This document shows, one piece after another, positions 1 through 8,087 of a DNA stretch of 29,617 bases (its first letter is position 1; each line of letters begins with the position of its first letter). Source of the stretch: 66-474 sp036279975 (GTDB lineage Bacteria; Pseudomonadota; Gammaproteobacteria; Xanthomonadales; Rhodanobacteraceae); NCBI GenBank assembly GCA_036279975.1, contig DASURP010000094.1, forward strand, positions 1 to 29,617. Reading direction: 5' to 3'. The notes below the pieces were generated by a model, which ran no database searches, was not told the origin of the DNA, and worked only from the letters and a program-made list of their open reading frames with translations. The translations under genes and the position numbers were made by a program.

Positions 1-630
1 AACGATTCATCTTCGTGCTGTTTCGCTCGCTTCGCGAGCATGTGACGTTTTCGCAATGGTTCCGCTCGCCTACTCGCCACATCCCTGTGGCTCGCCCTTC
101 GGGCCGCCTTCGGCGTTCAAATCGGCAATCCTGCCGATTTGGTCGGCGGCGAGCGAGCTACTTCCTGTTACGGCGGAAAGTAGCCAAGGACCGTGGTGCC
201 TGTGGCGGTGGTCTCGACAACGTCCTGTTGTCTCGACTGCCCTGCCCGCATGGCGCGGGCGCCGGCGCGAACTCCTGCACCCCTGCAGTCGGACATGCGC
301 GCCTTGCTCGCGCGCCCGGCAGCGCGGCTGCGGCACCGCCCACCGCGCCGGGTGTCGCTTCGTTGCCGGCCTTCCATGGCCTGACTGGAAGCGAGATCGG
401 CCGACTTGCTCCGTCCGTCCACGCGCGCGGGACGCGCGCCAATGGGGCCCCTCGAACACGGCGAGCGGACGACGGGAATGCCCAGAGGGTGGCGCACAGG
501 AAGTGCGCCAGTTCGCCGCCGACACACGGACGTGCCGTCGGCGAACCCCGGTGGCCGCGAGTGCACCTGCAGCCCATGGACGGGCGAAGGGCGTGTTCGC
601 GGGATGGCCTTCTGTTTGGTGATTTTCTCT
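1..630. repeat. Non-coding, repeat-like intergenic region
   Basis: No reading frame here resembles a protein family, and all frames give Arg/Pro/Ala-rich low-complexity translations typical of high-GC non-coding DNA. The stretch is full of short palindromes (for example the CTCGC/GCGAG words near 27-40 and the CATGG words near 374 and 576). Its style recalls long degenerate intergenic repeats that I know from Xanthomonadales genomes; this is recollection of style, not an alignment. Positions 368-385, read on the reverse strand, match 17 of 18 bases of the palindromic core of the 100-bp repeat found at 8925-9024. I see no gene here. Confidence 0.45.
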
Positions 631-814
631 AGGCCATGCAAGAGCAAGCCACCCGCGCCTCCGGGAGGGGCTCGGAAAAAGACAGGGATGTCACGGCTCC
701 GCACGATCCATTCGCGAAATGGTTGGCACGGTTGCGCCGCGGCGCGCCCAGCCGCCCGCCGCTGGAACGGTACGCGATGTTGACTCCCGCCGCGCGCCTG
801 TCTAGCTTGCAGGC
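631..814 (+). other. Leader region upstream of spoT
   Basis: No gene is visible. The stretch includes a small GC-rich stem (CCTCC G GGAGG near 658-668) followed by an A run, which could be the remnant of a terminator for something upstream. rpoZ, which commonly precedes spoT in gammaproteobacteria, is absent, so spoT appears to have its own promoter here. Confidence 0.4.
780..808 (+). promoter_or_regulatory. Putative spoT promoter, near-leaderless
   Basis: TTGACT (780-785), a 17-bp spacer and TAGCTT (803-808) resemble a sigma-70 promoter: the -35 matches 5 of 6 consensus bases and the -10 matches 3 of 6. A start 7 bases after the -10 would fall on the A of the spoT ATG at 815. No Shine-Dalgarno sequence precedes that ATG, which fits a leaderless message. 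Confidence 0.45.
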
Positions 815-2995
815 ATGCGCAAGCGCAAGACGAAAACGGAAACAGTGCCGGCGGAACCGCTGGCGGTGGGGCCCGCCGACAGGTCCGGCATCGATGTGCT
901 TGCCGAACAGCTCGCCGCTTATCTTCCGCCCGAGCAGATCGAGCGCGTGCGCGGCGCCTACGCGGTGGGTGCGCACGCACACGCGAGCCAGCGCCGGAAG
1001 AGCGGCGAGCCCTACATCACCCACCCGCTGGCGGTGGCGTCGATCCTTGCGGGGCTGCGCCTGGACGCCGAGACGATCATCGCGGCGATCCTGCACGACA
1101 CCCTCGAAGACACCGGGATGACGCGGGTGCAGCTCGAAGCAAGCTTCGGGTCCACGGTCACCGAACTGGTGGACGGCGTCACCAAGCTCGAGCGCGTGGA
1201 TTTCGCGAGCCGCCTCGAGGCCGACGCGGAGAGTTTTCGCAAGATGCTGCTGGCGATGGCGCGCGACCTGCGCGTGATCCTGATCAAGCTGGCCGACCGC
1301 CTGCACAACATGCGCACGCTGTCGGTGATGGCGCCGGACGCACGCCGCCGCATCGCGCGCGAGACGCTGGACATCTATGCGCCGATCGCCGCGCGCCTGG
1401 GCATGAACGCGATCCGCTCCGAATTGCAGGATCTCGGTTTCCGCAGCCTGTACCCCGACCGCTACAAGATCATCGCCTCGCGCATCAAGCGCACGCTGGG
1501 CAATCGCCGCGAGTCGATGGAGAAGATCGAGCACGCGTTGGCCGAACGCCTGGCTGCGGACGGCATCCCGGTACGCATCATCAGCCGCGTCAAGGCGCCG
1601 TACAGCATCTGGTCGAAGATGAAGAGCGAACACAAGACCTTCGACCAGTTGATGGACGTGTACGGTTTCCGGCTGGTGACCGATACGGTGGCGCATTGCT
1701 ACCAGGCGCTCGGATCGGCGCACTCGCTGTTCAAGCCGGTGGAAGGTCGATTCAAGGATTTCATCGCGATCCCCAAGGCCAACGGCTACCAGTCGCTGCA
1801 CACGGTGCTGTTCGGGCCGTTCGCTGCGCCCATCGAAATCCAGATCCGCACCGGGGAAATGGACACCGTCGCCGAACGCGGGGTGGCCGCGCACTGGTCC
1901 TACAAGCAGGACGCCATTCCCTACAACAGCGCGCAGTCGCGCGCGCGCGCGTGGGTTGCGGGCCTGGCCGACACCCAGGCGGCCACGCCGTCGTCGCTGG
2001 AATTCATCGAGAACGTCAAGGTCGACCTGTTCCCGGACGAGGTCTACCTGTTCACGCCGGCCGGCGACATCCAGGCGCTGCCGAAGAACGCAACCGCGCT
2101 GGATCTTGCGTTCGCGGTGCACACCGATGTCGGCATGCACGCCGTCGCGGCGCGCATCGACGGCAAGCTCGCGCCGCTGCGCGCGCAGCCCGCATCGGGC
2201 CAGACCGTCGAGGTGATCACCGCGCCCTCGGCGGCGCCCAATCCGCAATGGCTGGATTTCGCGGTGACCGGCAAGGCGCGCGCGGCGATCCGCCAGTACC
2301 TGAAGCACCTGCAGCACGAGGACGCGATCGATTTCGGGCACCGGATGCTGGAAAGCGCGCTGGATTCCGGCGGCTCCAGCCTTGATGCAATCCCGCCCGA
2401 GGCGCTGGACCGGTTTCTCGCCGACAACAACCTGCACCGGCTGGAAGACCTGCTGTCCGACATCGCGCTGGGCAACCGCATGCCCGACCAGGTGTCGGCC
2501 AAGTTGATCGCGCTGGGCGGGTCGGTGATCGGCGCGGCGCAGCACCGCTCCGAGAAGATCCGCATCAGTGGCGCAGAACGCGGCATCCTGAGCTTCGGCC
2601 AGTGCTGCCACCCGGTTCCGGGCGACGATATCGTGGGCTATCTTTCGCCCGGCAAGGGCATCGTGGTCCACCGCGTGGAGTGCCCGAATCTCGTGGAACT
2701 TTCCAGGCAGCCCGAGCGCCGCGTCGAGATCGGCTGGGACAGCGACGTGCAGGGCGACTACCGCGTCGAACTGCGGGTCGAGGTGGTCAACCGGCCGGGC
2801 GTGCTGGCGACGGTGTCGGCGGCGATCGCGGAGGCCAATTCCAACATCGACGACGTCAAGTACATCGAACGCGGCATCCAGGCCGCCACCCTGATCTTCG
2901 CGCTCGAGGTGAAACACCGGAAACACCTTGCCGACGTGATGCGCCGGATCCGCAACACCAAGGTGGTGAACGGGGTTTACCGATACCCGCTTTGA
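815..2995 (+). CDS. spoT: Bifunctional (p)ppGpp synthetase/hydrolase SpoT
   Basis: A cytosolic RelA/SpoT enzyme of 726 residues (E. coli SpoT has about 700) that makes and degrades (p)ppGpp in the stringent response. The hydrolase domain is intact: HD pair H94-D95 in ILHDTLEDT, and ADRLHNMRTL. The synthetase domain has YGFRLV, GYQSLHT and GVAAHW. The RFKD motif at 312-315 is the basic version found in bifunctional enzymes, not the acidic EXDD form of synthetase-only RelA. A TGS domain starts near 404, a Cys/His motif (GQCCHPVPGDD) lies near 595, and an ACT domain runs from about 649 to the end. The ATG at 815 lacks a Shine-Dalgarno but sits just after a -10-like hexamer. Downstream ridA and recG follow on the same strand, the usual Xanthomonadales neighbours. 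Confidence 0.97.
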   Translation: MRKRKTKTETVPAEPLAVGPADRSGIDVLAEQLAAYLPPEQIERVRGAYAVGAHAHASQRRKSGEPYITHPLAVASILAGLRLDAETIIAAILHDTLEDTGMTRVQLEASFGSTVTELVDGVTKLERVDFASRLEADAESFRKMLLAMARDLRVILIKLADRLHNMRTLSVMAPDARRRIARETLDIYAPIAARLGMNAIRSELQDLGFRSLYPDRYKIIASRIKRTLGNRRESMEKIEHALAERLAADGIPVRIISRVKAPYSIWSKMKSEHKTFDQLMDVYGFRLVTDTVAHCYQALGSAHSLFKPVEGRFKDFIAIPKANGYQSLHTVLFGPFAAPIEIQIRTGEMDTVAERGVAAHWSYKQDAIPYNSAQSRARAWVAGLADTQAATPSSLEFIENVKVDLFPDEVYLFTPAGDIQALPKNATALDLAFAVHTDVGMHAVAARIDGKLAPLRAQPASGQTVEVITAPSAAPNPQWLDFAVTGKARAAIRQYLKHLQHEDAIDFGHRMLESALDSGGSSLDAIPPEALDRFLADNNLHRLEDLLSDIALGNRMPDQVSAKLIALGGSVIGAAQHRSEKIRISGAERGILSFGQCCHPVPGDDIVGYLSPGKGIVVHRVECPNLVELSRQPERRVEIGWDSDVQGDYRVELRVEVVNRPGVLATVSAAIAEANSNIDDVKYIERGIQAATLIFALEVKHRKHLADVMRRIRNTKVVNGVYRYPL

Positions 2996-3047
2996 ATGAT
3001 CCCCGGAGATCAGAATTCAAGGAATGCCGGGCTCGCGGAGGGTGGAA

Positions 3048-3701
3048 ATGCACGCAACGCAGCGTTATCTGGCCATCTACGCGGGCGTCCTGGCCGTGGC
3101 TTTCGTGCTTGCGGGCCTCTACGGATTACCTGCACCGGCTCGACACTTCGACCCGATCACCGTCCACCGCATCAACGTCGTCGAGCCCGACGGAACCTTG
3201 CGCATGGTGATATCGGATCACGCCGAGCTGCCGGGTGTCATCGTCCATGGCAAGCAGAAGGGTCCTCCGACGCGACCGCAGGCGGGCATGCTTTTCTACA
3301 ACGACGAAGGCTCCGAAGCCGGTGGGCTGATTTTCGCGGGCCACAAGAACGCGAAGGGCGAGATCGTGGATTCGGGAGCGAGTTTGTCTTTCGACAAGTA
3401 CGGAGCCGGCCAGGTCGTGCAGCTTGCCGGCGTCGACGACCAGACCGACAAGTTCTCCGGACTCGGCGTTGCGGGTTATGCGGGAGGGCGGCGCGCCCAA
3501 CGCATCTGGGTCGGACGCGATGGTGACGGCGACGCGAAGGTGGCGCTGATGGATGCGAAGGGGCGCAAGCGGATCCTGCTCGATGTGGCCGCCGATGGCG
3601 CGTCCAGCATGGCGTTCTACGACGCCGACGGGGAAAATCGTCGACCGGTTCCCCGCAATGAGCAAACCTCCACAAGATCACTGACCCAAGGAGTTGCATG
3701 A
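3048..3701 (+). CDS. Conserved hypothetical membrane-anchored protein, 3' end probably frameshifted
   Basis: As read this is 217 residues. The ATG at 3048 is chosen over an upstream in-frame ATG at 3024 because GGAGGGTGGA lies just before it. Residues about 7-27 form one hydrophobic segment (uncleaved anchor or signal), followed by a Gly/Asp-rich, probably beta-rich domain with motifs such as RINVVEPDG, GMLFYNDEG and VALMDAKG. I recognise no functional family. After the GGGGAAAA run at 3630-3637 the reading frame loses its G/C-rich third positions (8 of 22 codons), while the frame gained by dropping one base reads DADGKIVDRFPAMSK and stops at 3684, just before the ridA Shine-Dalgarno. The C-terminus as read is therefore probably wrong. 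It lies between spoT and ridA and may be co-transcribed with them. Confidence 0.75.
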   Translation: MHATQRYLAIYAGVLAVAFVLAGLYGLPAPARHFDPITVHRINVVEPDGTLRMVISDHAELPGVIVHGKQKGPPTRPQAGMLFYNDEGSEAGGLIFAGHKNAKGEIVDSGASLSFDKYGAGQVVQLAGVDDQTDKFSGLGVAGYAGGRRAQRIWVGRDGDGDAKVALMDAKGRKRILLDVAADGASSMAFYDADGENRRPVPRNEQTSTRSLTQGVA

Positions 3702-4087
3702 TGTCGCGTAACCCGATTCATTCCGATTCCGCGCCGCAAGCCATCGGTCCTTATTCGCAGGCCGTACGCGCCGGCAACACGTTGTATCTGTCCGGCCAGA
3801 CGCCCCTCGATCCCGCCACCGGCGAGATGGTGGCCGGTGGCATCGAAGCGCAGTCGACGCGTGTGTTCGAAAACCTGCAAGCGGTGCTGGCGGCGGGCGG
3901 CGCTTCGTTCGACAACGTCGTGCGCGTGGCGATCTACATGACCGATCTCGGCAACTTCGGTGTGGTCAACGAGGTGATGAAGCAGTATTTCAACGAACCG
4001 TATCCAGCGCGTTCGACCATTGGTGTCGCCGCGTTGCCGCGCGGCGCGGCGGTCGAAATCGACGTGATCGCGGTGACCGGCGGCTGA
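3701..4087 (+). CDS. ridA: RidA family enamine/imine deaminase
   Basis: A cytosolic RidA/YjgF protein of 128 residues that hydrolyses reactive 2-aminoacrylate-type enamines and imines produced by PLP enzymes. The family hallmarks are all present: AIGPYSQAV near the N-terminus, LYLSGQTPLDP, the ARSTIGVAALPRGA segment carrying the carboxylate-binding Arg, and VEIDVIAV at the end. Two adjacent ATGs exist (3698 and 3701). The second is preferred because AAGGAG (3688-3693) is 7 bases upstream of it. The upstream frame as read ends in TGATG overlapping this start. recG follows 49 bases after the stop, the standard arrangement in Xanthomonadales. Confidence 0.95.
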   Translation: MSRNPIHSDSAPQAIGPYSQAVRAGNTLYLSGQTPLDPATGEMVAGGIEAQSTRVFENLQAVLAAGGASFDNVVRVAIYMTDLGNFGVVNEVMKQYFNEPYPARSTIGVAALPRGAAVEIDVIAVTGG

Positions 4088-4136
4088 CGCGTCCGGCGTG
4101 CGTCGTTGCACCGCGGCATCGGCTAACCTTGCACGG

Positions 4137-6242
4137 GTGACGAAACCGGACGCTACCCGCCTGTCGGACTCCGGCGATCCCGGACTCGCGCCGGCCACGG
4201 CGCTGCCGGGGGTCGGCCCGGCGCTCGCGGACACCCTGCGCAGGCTCGGCGTCGAGCGTGTGCAGGACCTGTGGTTCCACCTGCCGTTGCGCTACGAGGA
4301 TCGCACGCGGATCACCCCGATCCGCGATCTGGTTGCCGGCGAAGCAGCGCAGGTTGAAGGCGTGGTCGAAGCGGTCGAAACCGGTTTCCGGTACCGGCCG
4401 CAGTTGCGGGTCGCAATCGGCGATGCCTCGCGCGACACCCTGGTGCTGAGGTTCTTCCATTTCCGCCGCCAGCAGGCGCAACAATTCGCGCCCGGCGTGC
4501 GCTTGCGTTGCTACGGCGCGATCCGCCACGGCCAGCACGGCCTCGAGATGGTGCACCCGCAGTATCGGGTGGTGCGGGAAGGCGCGGCCATCGAGGCCAC
4601 CCTTACACCGATTTACCCGGTGACCGAAGGCCTTGGCCAGCAACGCCTGCGCGGCGTGATCGACAAGGCCCTTGCGCGTTTGCCGGGCGAGGCGGCGCTG
4701 GAACTGATTCCACCCGGGTTGCTGCAACCGTTGGGCTTGATGCCGTTGCGCGATGCACTGCTGGGCGTGCACCACCCGCTGCCCGATGCCGACGTACCGG
4801 CGTTGCTGGCGGGCCGGCATCCCGCGCAGCAGCGTCTCGCGTTCGAGGAATTGCTGGCGCATCACATCAGCCTCAAGCGCTTGCGCGCGCGGGTGCGCAG
4901 GCATCGTGCGCCGGTGTTGCCGGTCGATCCGGATTTGCAGAAGCGCTTTCTGGAAGCACTGCCATTCACGCTCACGCGCGCACAGCAGCGCGTGGCGCAG
5001 GAAGTAGGGCGCGACCTCGGCAAGCGCGTGCCGATGCTGAGGCTGGTGCAGGGCGACGTGGGCTCGGGCAAGACGGTGGTGGCCGCGCTGGCCGCCTTGC
5101 GCGCGATCGCGAACGGCCAGCAGGCCGCGCTGATGGCGCCGACCGAGTTGCTGGCCGAACAGCACCTGCGCAGCTTCCGCGAATGGTTCGAGCCGCTCGA
5201 TATCGAGGTGGTATGGCTGGCCGGCAAGGTGACCGGGCACGCGCGTACGACGGCACTCGCCAGGCTGGCCGGCGGTGCGCCGCTGGTGGTCGGCACCCAT
5301 GCGTTGATGCAGGAAGGCGTCGAGTTCGCGCGGCTGGGGCTGGTGATCGTGGACGAGCAGCACCGTTTCGGCGTGCAGCAGCGGATGGACCTGCGCGACA
5401 AGGGCGCCGGTGCTGGCGAAGCACCGCATCAACTGGTGCTGACCGCGACGCCGATCCCGCGCACGCTGGCGATGAGCGCGTATGCCGATCTCGATGTATC
5501 GACCCTCGACGAATTGCCGCCGGGACGCACCCCGGTGCGCACAGTCGCGATCGCCAACACCCGTCGCGACGAGGTGATCGAGCGCATCCGCGCGGCCTGC
5601 GCCGAGGGGCGGCAGGCGTACTGGGTGTGCACGTTGATCGAAGACAGCGAACAACTGCAGGCGCAGGCGGCCGAGGTTGCGCACGCGCAATTGCGCGCGG
5701 CGCTGCCGGGGCTCAGCGTCGGCCTGGTGCACGGACGCATGAAGGCGCGTGACAAACAGGCGGCGATGGATGCCTTCAAGGATGGCCGGCTTGCCTTGCT
5801 GGTCGCGACCACCGTGATCGAGGTGGGCGTGGACGTGCCGAACGCCAGCCTGATGGTGGTCGAAAACGCGGAGCGGCTGGGCCTCGCGCAATTGCACCAA
5901 CTGCGCGGGCGGGTCGGGCGCGGCAGCATCGCGTCCAGCTGCGTGCTGCTGTACCAGCCGCCGCTGTCGGGGCTGGCGAAACAGCGGCTGGAAACCCTGC
6001 GCGAAACCAACGACGGCTTCGCGATCGCGGAAAAGGACTTGCGCCTGCGCGGGCCGGGCGAACTGCTGGGCACGCGCCAGACCGGCGAGATGGGCTTCCG
6101 GGTGGCTGACATCGTGCGCGACGCCACGTTGATGCCGGCGGTGCAGCGGGTCGGGACGGCCATGCTGGGCGGGCACCCGGCATTGGCGCGCCGCCTGACC
6201 GAACGCTGGATCGGCGCGGCCGCACGCTTTGCCGAGGCCTGA
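4137..6242 (+). CDS. recG: ATP-dependent DNA helicase RecG
   Basis: A DNA branch-migration helicase that remodels stalled forks and Holliday junctions. From the GTG at 4137 it has 701 residues (E. coli RecG 693). It shows an N-terminal wedge/OB region, Walker A GDVGSGKT with K312, the DEQH box at 406-409, motif III LTATPIPRTL, TTVIEVGVDVPNA and QLRGRVGRG in the second RecA fold, and a C-terminal RecG-type tail. An in-frame GTG at 4098 would add 13 residues. Neither start has a Shine-Dalgarno. The GTG at 4137 sits 7 bases after TAACCT (4124-4129), a -10-like hexamer, so a leaderless start is possible, though no -35 is evident. It probably also receives read-through from spoT-ridA. Confidence 0.96.
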   Translation: MTKPDATRLSDSGDPGLAPATALPGVGPALADTLRRLGVERVQDLWFHLPLRYEDRTRITPIRDLVAGEAAQVEGVVEAVETGFRYRPQLRVAIGDASRDTLVLRFFHFRRQQAQQFAPGVRLRCYGAIRHGQHGLEMVHPQYRVVREGAAIEATLTPIYPVTEGLGQQRLRGVIDKALARLPGEAALELIPPGLLQPLGLMPLRDALLGVHHPLPDADVPALLAGRHPAQQRLAFEELLAHHISLKRLRARVRRHRAPVLPVDPDLQKRFLEALPFTLTRAQQRVAQEVGRDLGKRVPMLRLVQGDVGSGKTVVAALAALRAIANGQQAALMAPTELLAEQHLRSFREWFEPLDIEVVWLAGKVTGHARTTALARLAGGAPLVVGTHALMQEGVEFARLGLVIVDEQHRFGVQQRMDLRDKGAGAGEAPHQLVLTATPIPRTLAMSAYADLDVSTLDELPPGRTPVRTVAIANTRRDEVIERIRAACAEGRQAYWVCTLIEDSEQLQAQAAEVAHAQLRAALPGLSVGLVHGRMKARDKQAAMDAFKDGRLALLVATTVIEVGVDVPNASLMVVENAERLGLAQLHQLRGRVGRGSIASSCVLLYQPPLSGLAKQRLETLRETNDGFAIAEKDLRLRGPGELLGTRQTGEMGFRVADIVRDATLMPAVQRVGTAMLGGHPALARRLTERWIGAAARFAEA

Positions 6243-6249
6243 CCAGGCT

Positions 6250-6279
6250 TGCCCGCACGGCCCCGCCCGGGTTACAATT
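6250..6279 (+). promoter_or_regulatory. Putative rpmE2 promoter
   Basis: TTGCCC (6250-6255), an 18-bp spacer and TACAAT (6274-6279) form a sigma-70-like promoter (4 of 6 and 5 of 6 matches), starting 8 bases after the recG stop. It would give a leader of roughly 30 bases before the rpmE2 ATG. I see no Zur-type AT-rich palindrome, although zinc regulation of such genes is common. Confidence 0.55.
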
Positions 6280-6318
6280 CCGCCCTTGCCCGCAGCAATC
6301 CAGTCCAGGCGAATACCC

Positions 6319-6576
6319 ATGAAAGCCGACATCCACCCCGATTACCACCCGGTGGTCTTCCAGGACGCCGCGTCCGATTTCGCGTTCCTGACGCGCTCGA
6401 CGATGAGCAGCGACGAAACCATCAAGTGGGAAGACGGCAACGAATACCCCGTGGTCAAGGTCGACATCTCCTCGGCCTCGCATCCCTTCTACACCGGCAA
6501 GCAGAAGGTGCTGGACTCGGGAGGCCGCATCGACAAGTTCAAGCGGCGTTACGCGGCAGGCAGGAAGCCGGCCTGA
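6319..6576 (+). CDS. rpmE2: 50S ribosomal protein bL31, zinc-independent type B
   Basis: An 85-residue large-subunit ribosomal protein of the bL31B type. It begins MKADIHPDYHPVVFQD and contains SSASHPFYTGKQK and a basic C-terminus, as the family does. No cysteine is present, so the CxxC zinc-binding motif of bL31A is missing. In bacteria with both paralogues this form replaces the zinc-containing one during zinc shortage; in many Xanthomonadales it may be the main L31. AGGCGA (6307-6312) is the ribosome-binding site, 6 bases before the ATG. The gene has its own promoter and terminator and so forms a single-gene unit. Confidence 0.95.
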   Translation: MKADIHPDYHPVVFQDAASDFAFLTRSTMSSDETIKWEDGNEYPVVKVDISSASHPFYTGKQKVLDSGGRIDKFKRRYAAGRKPA

Positions 6577-6604
6577 TCCTGGCGTTTCGCGGTTCGGTTT
6601 TGCG

Positions 6605-6640
6605 ACGCCCTTCGTGCGCTGCACGGAGGGCGTTTTCGTT
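6605..6640 (+). terminator. Strong intrinsic terminator after rpmE2
   Basis: The left arm 6605-6617 and right arm 6621-6633 pair over 13 positions with one G-T wobble. The loop is GCT and the stem is followed at once by TTTTCGTT. It insulates gltA from the rpmE2 transcript. Confidence 0.88.
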
Positions 6641-6704
6641 GCCGGCGACGCTCCTTGCGACCGCCGGGGGTGTCGCGTCGCCTGCGTGCGCGGCCGCATC
6701 GTGC

Positions 6705-6731
6705 GATAATCGATCGGATAAATTGATCGAT
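6705..6731 (+). promoter_or_regulatory. Putative gltA -10 element overlapping an inverted repeat
   Basis: GATAAT at 6705-6710 is a plausible -10 (5 of 6 bases), although no good -35 lies 16-18 bases upstream. It overlaps a perfect 7-bp inverted repeat, ATCGATC (6709-6715) and GATCGAT (6725-6731) with a 9-base spacer, which would cover the transcription start. This is the geometry of a repressor operator. The binding protein is unknown. Confidence 0.4.
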
Positions 6732-6766
6732 GTTGCACGAGTCGCAGCGTGCCCAAGGAGTCCCGC

Positions 6767-8053
6767 GTGTCCAACAAGACTGTAACCCTGACCACCCCCG
6801 GCCATTCCGCGTCCCTGCCGCTTGTCGAGGGCAGCCAGGGACCGAGTTGCGTGGACATCGCATCGCTCTACCGCGACACCGGGCACTTCACGTTCGACCC
6901 CGGCTTTGCCGCCACCGCGGCGTGCAAGAGTGCGATCACCTTCATCGACGGCGAGCAGGGCGTGTTGCTGTACCGCGGTTATCCGATCGAGCAGCTGGCC
7001 GGGCAATCCCGTTTCCTGGAGGTCGCCTACCTGCTGCTGGAAGGCGAATTGCCGAGCCCGGCGCAGATGCACGCCTTCGAGGACCAGGTGACGCATCACA
7101 CGATGATGCACGAGGCGGTGAAGAACTTCCTGCGCGGTTTCCACTACGACGCCCACCCGATGGCGATGCTGTGCGCGTCGGTCGCTTCGCTGTCGGCGTT
7201 CTACCACGACACCAACGACAACGCGGATCCCGCCCAGCGCAAGCTGGCCGCGATCCGCCTGATCGCCAAGATGCCGACCCTCGCCGCGGCCGCGTACCGC
7301 TATTCGATCGGCTGGCCGATCCGCTATCCGCGCAACAACCTCGAGTACGTCGACCGTTTCCTGCACATGATGTTCGAGGTGCCGAGCGAACCGCTCGAGA
7401 TGAGCCCGGTGGTGGCCGAGGCGCTGGACCTGCTGTTCATCCTGCACGCCGACCACGAGCAGAACGCCAGTACCTCGACGGTGCGGCTGGTGGGCTCCAC
7501 CGGCGCCAACCCGTACGCGTCGATCGCCGCCGGCATCACCGCGTTGTGGGGCCCGGCGCACGGCGGCGCCAACGAGGCGGTGCTGAAGATGCTGACCGAA
7601 ATCGGCGACGCGAAAAAAGTCGGGGAAGCGGTCGCGCGTGCCAAGGACAAGAGCTCGGGCTTCCGCCTGATGGGTTTTGGCCATCGCGTGTACAAGAACT
7701 TCGATCCTCGCGCCAAGATCATCCGCGCGAAGTGCCACGAGGTGCTCGACCAGCTCGGCGTGGACGACCCGCTGCTGGAAGTCGCGCTGAAGCTCGAGGA
7801 GGTAGCGCTCAAGGACGACTATTTCATCGAGCACAAGCTGTACCCGAACGTCGATTTCTATTCCGGCATCATCTACAAGGCGTTGAAGATTCCCACCGAG
7901 ATGTTCACGGTGATGTTCGCGATCGCGCGCACCGCCGGCTGGATCGCGCACTGGATCGAGCAGCACGAAATGCCCGGTGGCCGCATCGGGCGGCCGCGCC
8001 AGGTTTACGTCGGCGCGACGCCGCGCGACTACGTTGCGATCGACAAGCGCTGA
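6767..8053 (+). CDS. gltA: Citrate synthase, type I
   Basis: The cytosolic enzyme that condenses oxaloacetate and acetyl-CoA to citrate in the TCA cycle. It has 428 residues, the size of E. coli GltA (427). The three catalytic residues are all present and offset by one from the E. coli numbering: H265 in PAHGGANE, H306 in GFGHRVYK and D363 in NVDFYSG. The GTG at 6767 is chosen over an upstream in-frame GTG at 6749 because AAGGAG (6755-6760) lies 6 bases before it. The gene is monocistronic, with a terminator upstream and a convergent gene downstream. No clear terminator of its own is visible apart from a weak CCTCT/AGAGG stem near 8062-8084. Confidence 0.97.
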   Translation: MSNKTVTLTTPGHSASLPLVEGSQGPSCVDIASLYRDTGHFTFDPGFAATAACKSAITFIDGEQGVLLYRGYPIEQLAGQSRFLEVAYLLLEGELPSPAQMHAFEDQVTHHTMMHEAVKNFLRGFHYDAHPMAMLCASVASLSAFYHDTNDNADPAQRKLAAIRLIAKMPTLAAAAYRYSIGWPIRYPRNNLEYVDRFLHMMFEVPSEPLEMSPVVAEALDLLFILHADHEQNASTSTVRLVGSTGANPYASIAAGITALWGPAHGGANEAVLKMLTEIGDAKKVGEAVARAKDKSSGFRLMGFGHRVYKNFDPRAKIIRAKCHEVLDQLGVDDPLLEVALKLEEVALKDDYFIEHKLYPNVDFYSGIIYKALKIPTEMFTVMFAIARTAGWIAHWIEQHEMPGGRIGRPRQVYVGATPRDYVAIDKR

Positions 8054-8087
8054 CGCCGCTTCCTCTGATCGCGATTCGAAGAGGCTG

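Noticed and set aside
629..2926. 765-codon open frame antisense to spoT
   Set aside because: It lies opposite a full-length, motif-complete SpoT. High-GC codon bias on one strand keeps the complementary frame free of stops. The translation is His/Arg/Val/Asp-rich with no domain.
3990..6332. 780-codon open frame antisense to recG
   Set aside because: Same cause: a mirror of recG codon bias, with Arg/Gln/His-rich low-complexity translation and no recognisable motif.
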